This document shows, piece after piece, positions 24,796-24,821 of a DNA stretch of 24,821 bases. Every line of letters starts with the position of its first letter. The first letter of the stretch is position 1. Below the pieces are notes generated by a model. It saw only the letters and a list, made by a program, of their open reading frames with translations, ran no database searches and was not told the origin of the DNA. Source of the DNA: an uncultured Collinsella sp. Lineage in GTDB: Bacteria > Actinomycetota > Coriobacteriia > Coriobacteriales > Coriobacteriaceae. The stretch is taken from assembly GCA_900545835.1 (NCBI GenBank), contig URBB01000017.1:1-24821 (forward strand). Direction: 5' to 3'. The position numbers and the translations under genes are program-made.

Positions 24796-24821
24796 CTGTC
24801 TCTTATACACATCTGACGCTG
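24796..24821 (+). other. Illumina Nextera adapter (assembly artefact)
   Basis: CTGTCTCTTATACACATCT (24796-24814) is the Tn5 mosaic end used in Nextera libraries; the following GACGCTG continues exactly as the read-1 adapter. It is not genomic DNA. Confidence 0.96.

Overview
The window looks like a contig end from a gut Coriobacteriia genome, most likely Collinsella or a close relative. That call rests on a GC-rich backbone with GTG/TTG starts, a guaB of the 503-residue type, a Gram-positive Pel cluster and Collinsella-like palindromic intergenic repeats. It is an inference from protein style; no rRNA or marker gene is present. The right edge (24796-24821) is Illumina Nextera adapter, so the assembled contig stops there.

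Layout. (1) 1-3463: guaB on the minus strand with a clear promoter and terminator; a small ModE-type winged-helix regulator on the plus strand; and, converging on it across a large inverted repeat, a minus-strand Cys/Met-metabolism PLP-fold protein that seems to lack its catalytic lysine. (2) 3675-14770: one eight-gene minus-strand operon, tightly coupled by 4-41 nt overlaps: pelD-like (SDR + membrane + GAF + degenerate GGDEF with an RxxD site), pelE-like, a DUF2194/PelA-type deacetylase, pelF, pelG, then a CotH-type lipoprotein, a VTC-domain protein and a DUF4956 membrane protein. The first five make a Gram-positive Pel exopolysaccharide synthase/exporter without outer-membrane parts. The last three are an accessory cell-surface trio. 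(3) 14926-16260: a tripartite toxin-antitoxin-chaperone (TAC) module: RelE/HigB-like toxin, HigA-like antitoxin with a C-terminal extension, and a SecB-like chaperone, behind a perfect 30-bp palindromic operator. (4) 16281-17118: non-coding, with two tandem related hairpin elements and a strong terminator. (5) 17119-24545: an anti-phage island of ABC-type ATPase/TOPRIM systems, all on the minus strand: RloA-RloB (AbiL-like), a single-gene ATPase-TOPRIM (OLD-like) protein with its own palindrome over the -10, and a Gabija pair. (6) 24546-24795: short unresolved flank before the adapter.

Main points. The island is visibly more A/T-rich than the Pel region and looks acquired. Gabija gajA is interrupted by one in-frame TAG codon, most simply a CAG-to-TAG change, so the system is probably inactive or split; gajB downstream is intact. 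The TAC order and operator match the Rv1955-Rv1956-Rv1957 arrangement of Mycobacterium tuberculosis. In the Pel operon, the RxxD motif five residues before the degenerate GGDEF suggests direct c-di-GMP control. All functions are read from motifs and gene order; no searches were run.
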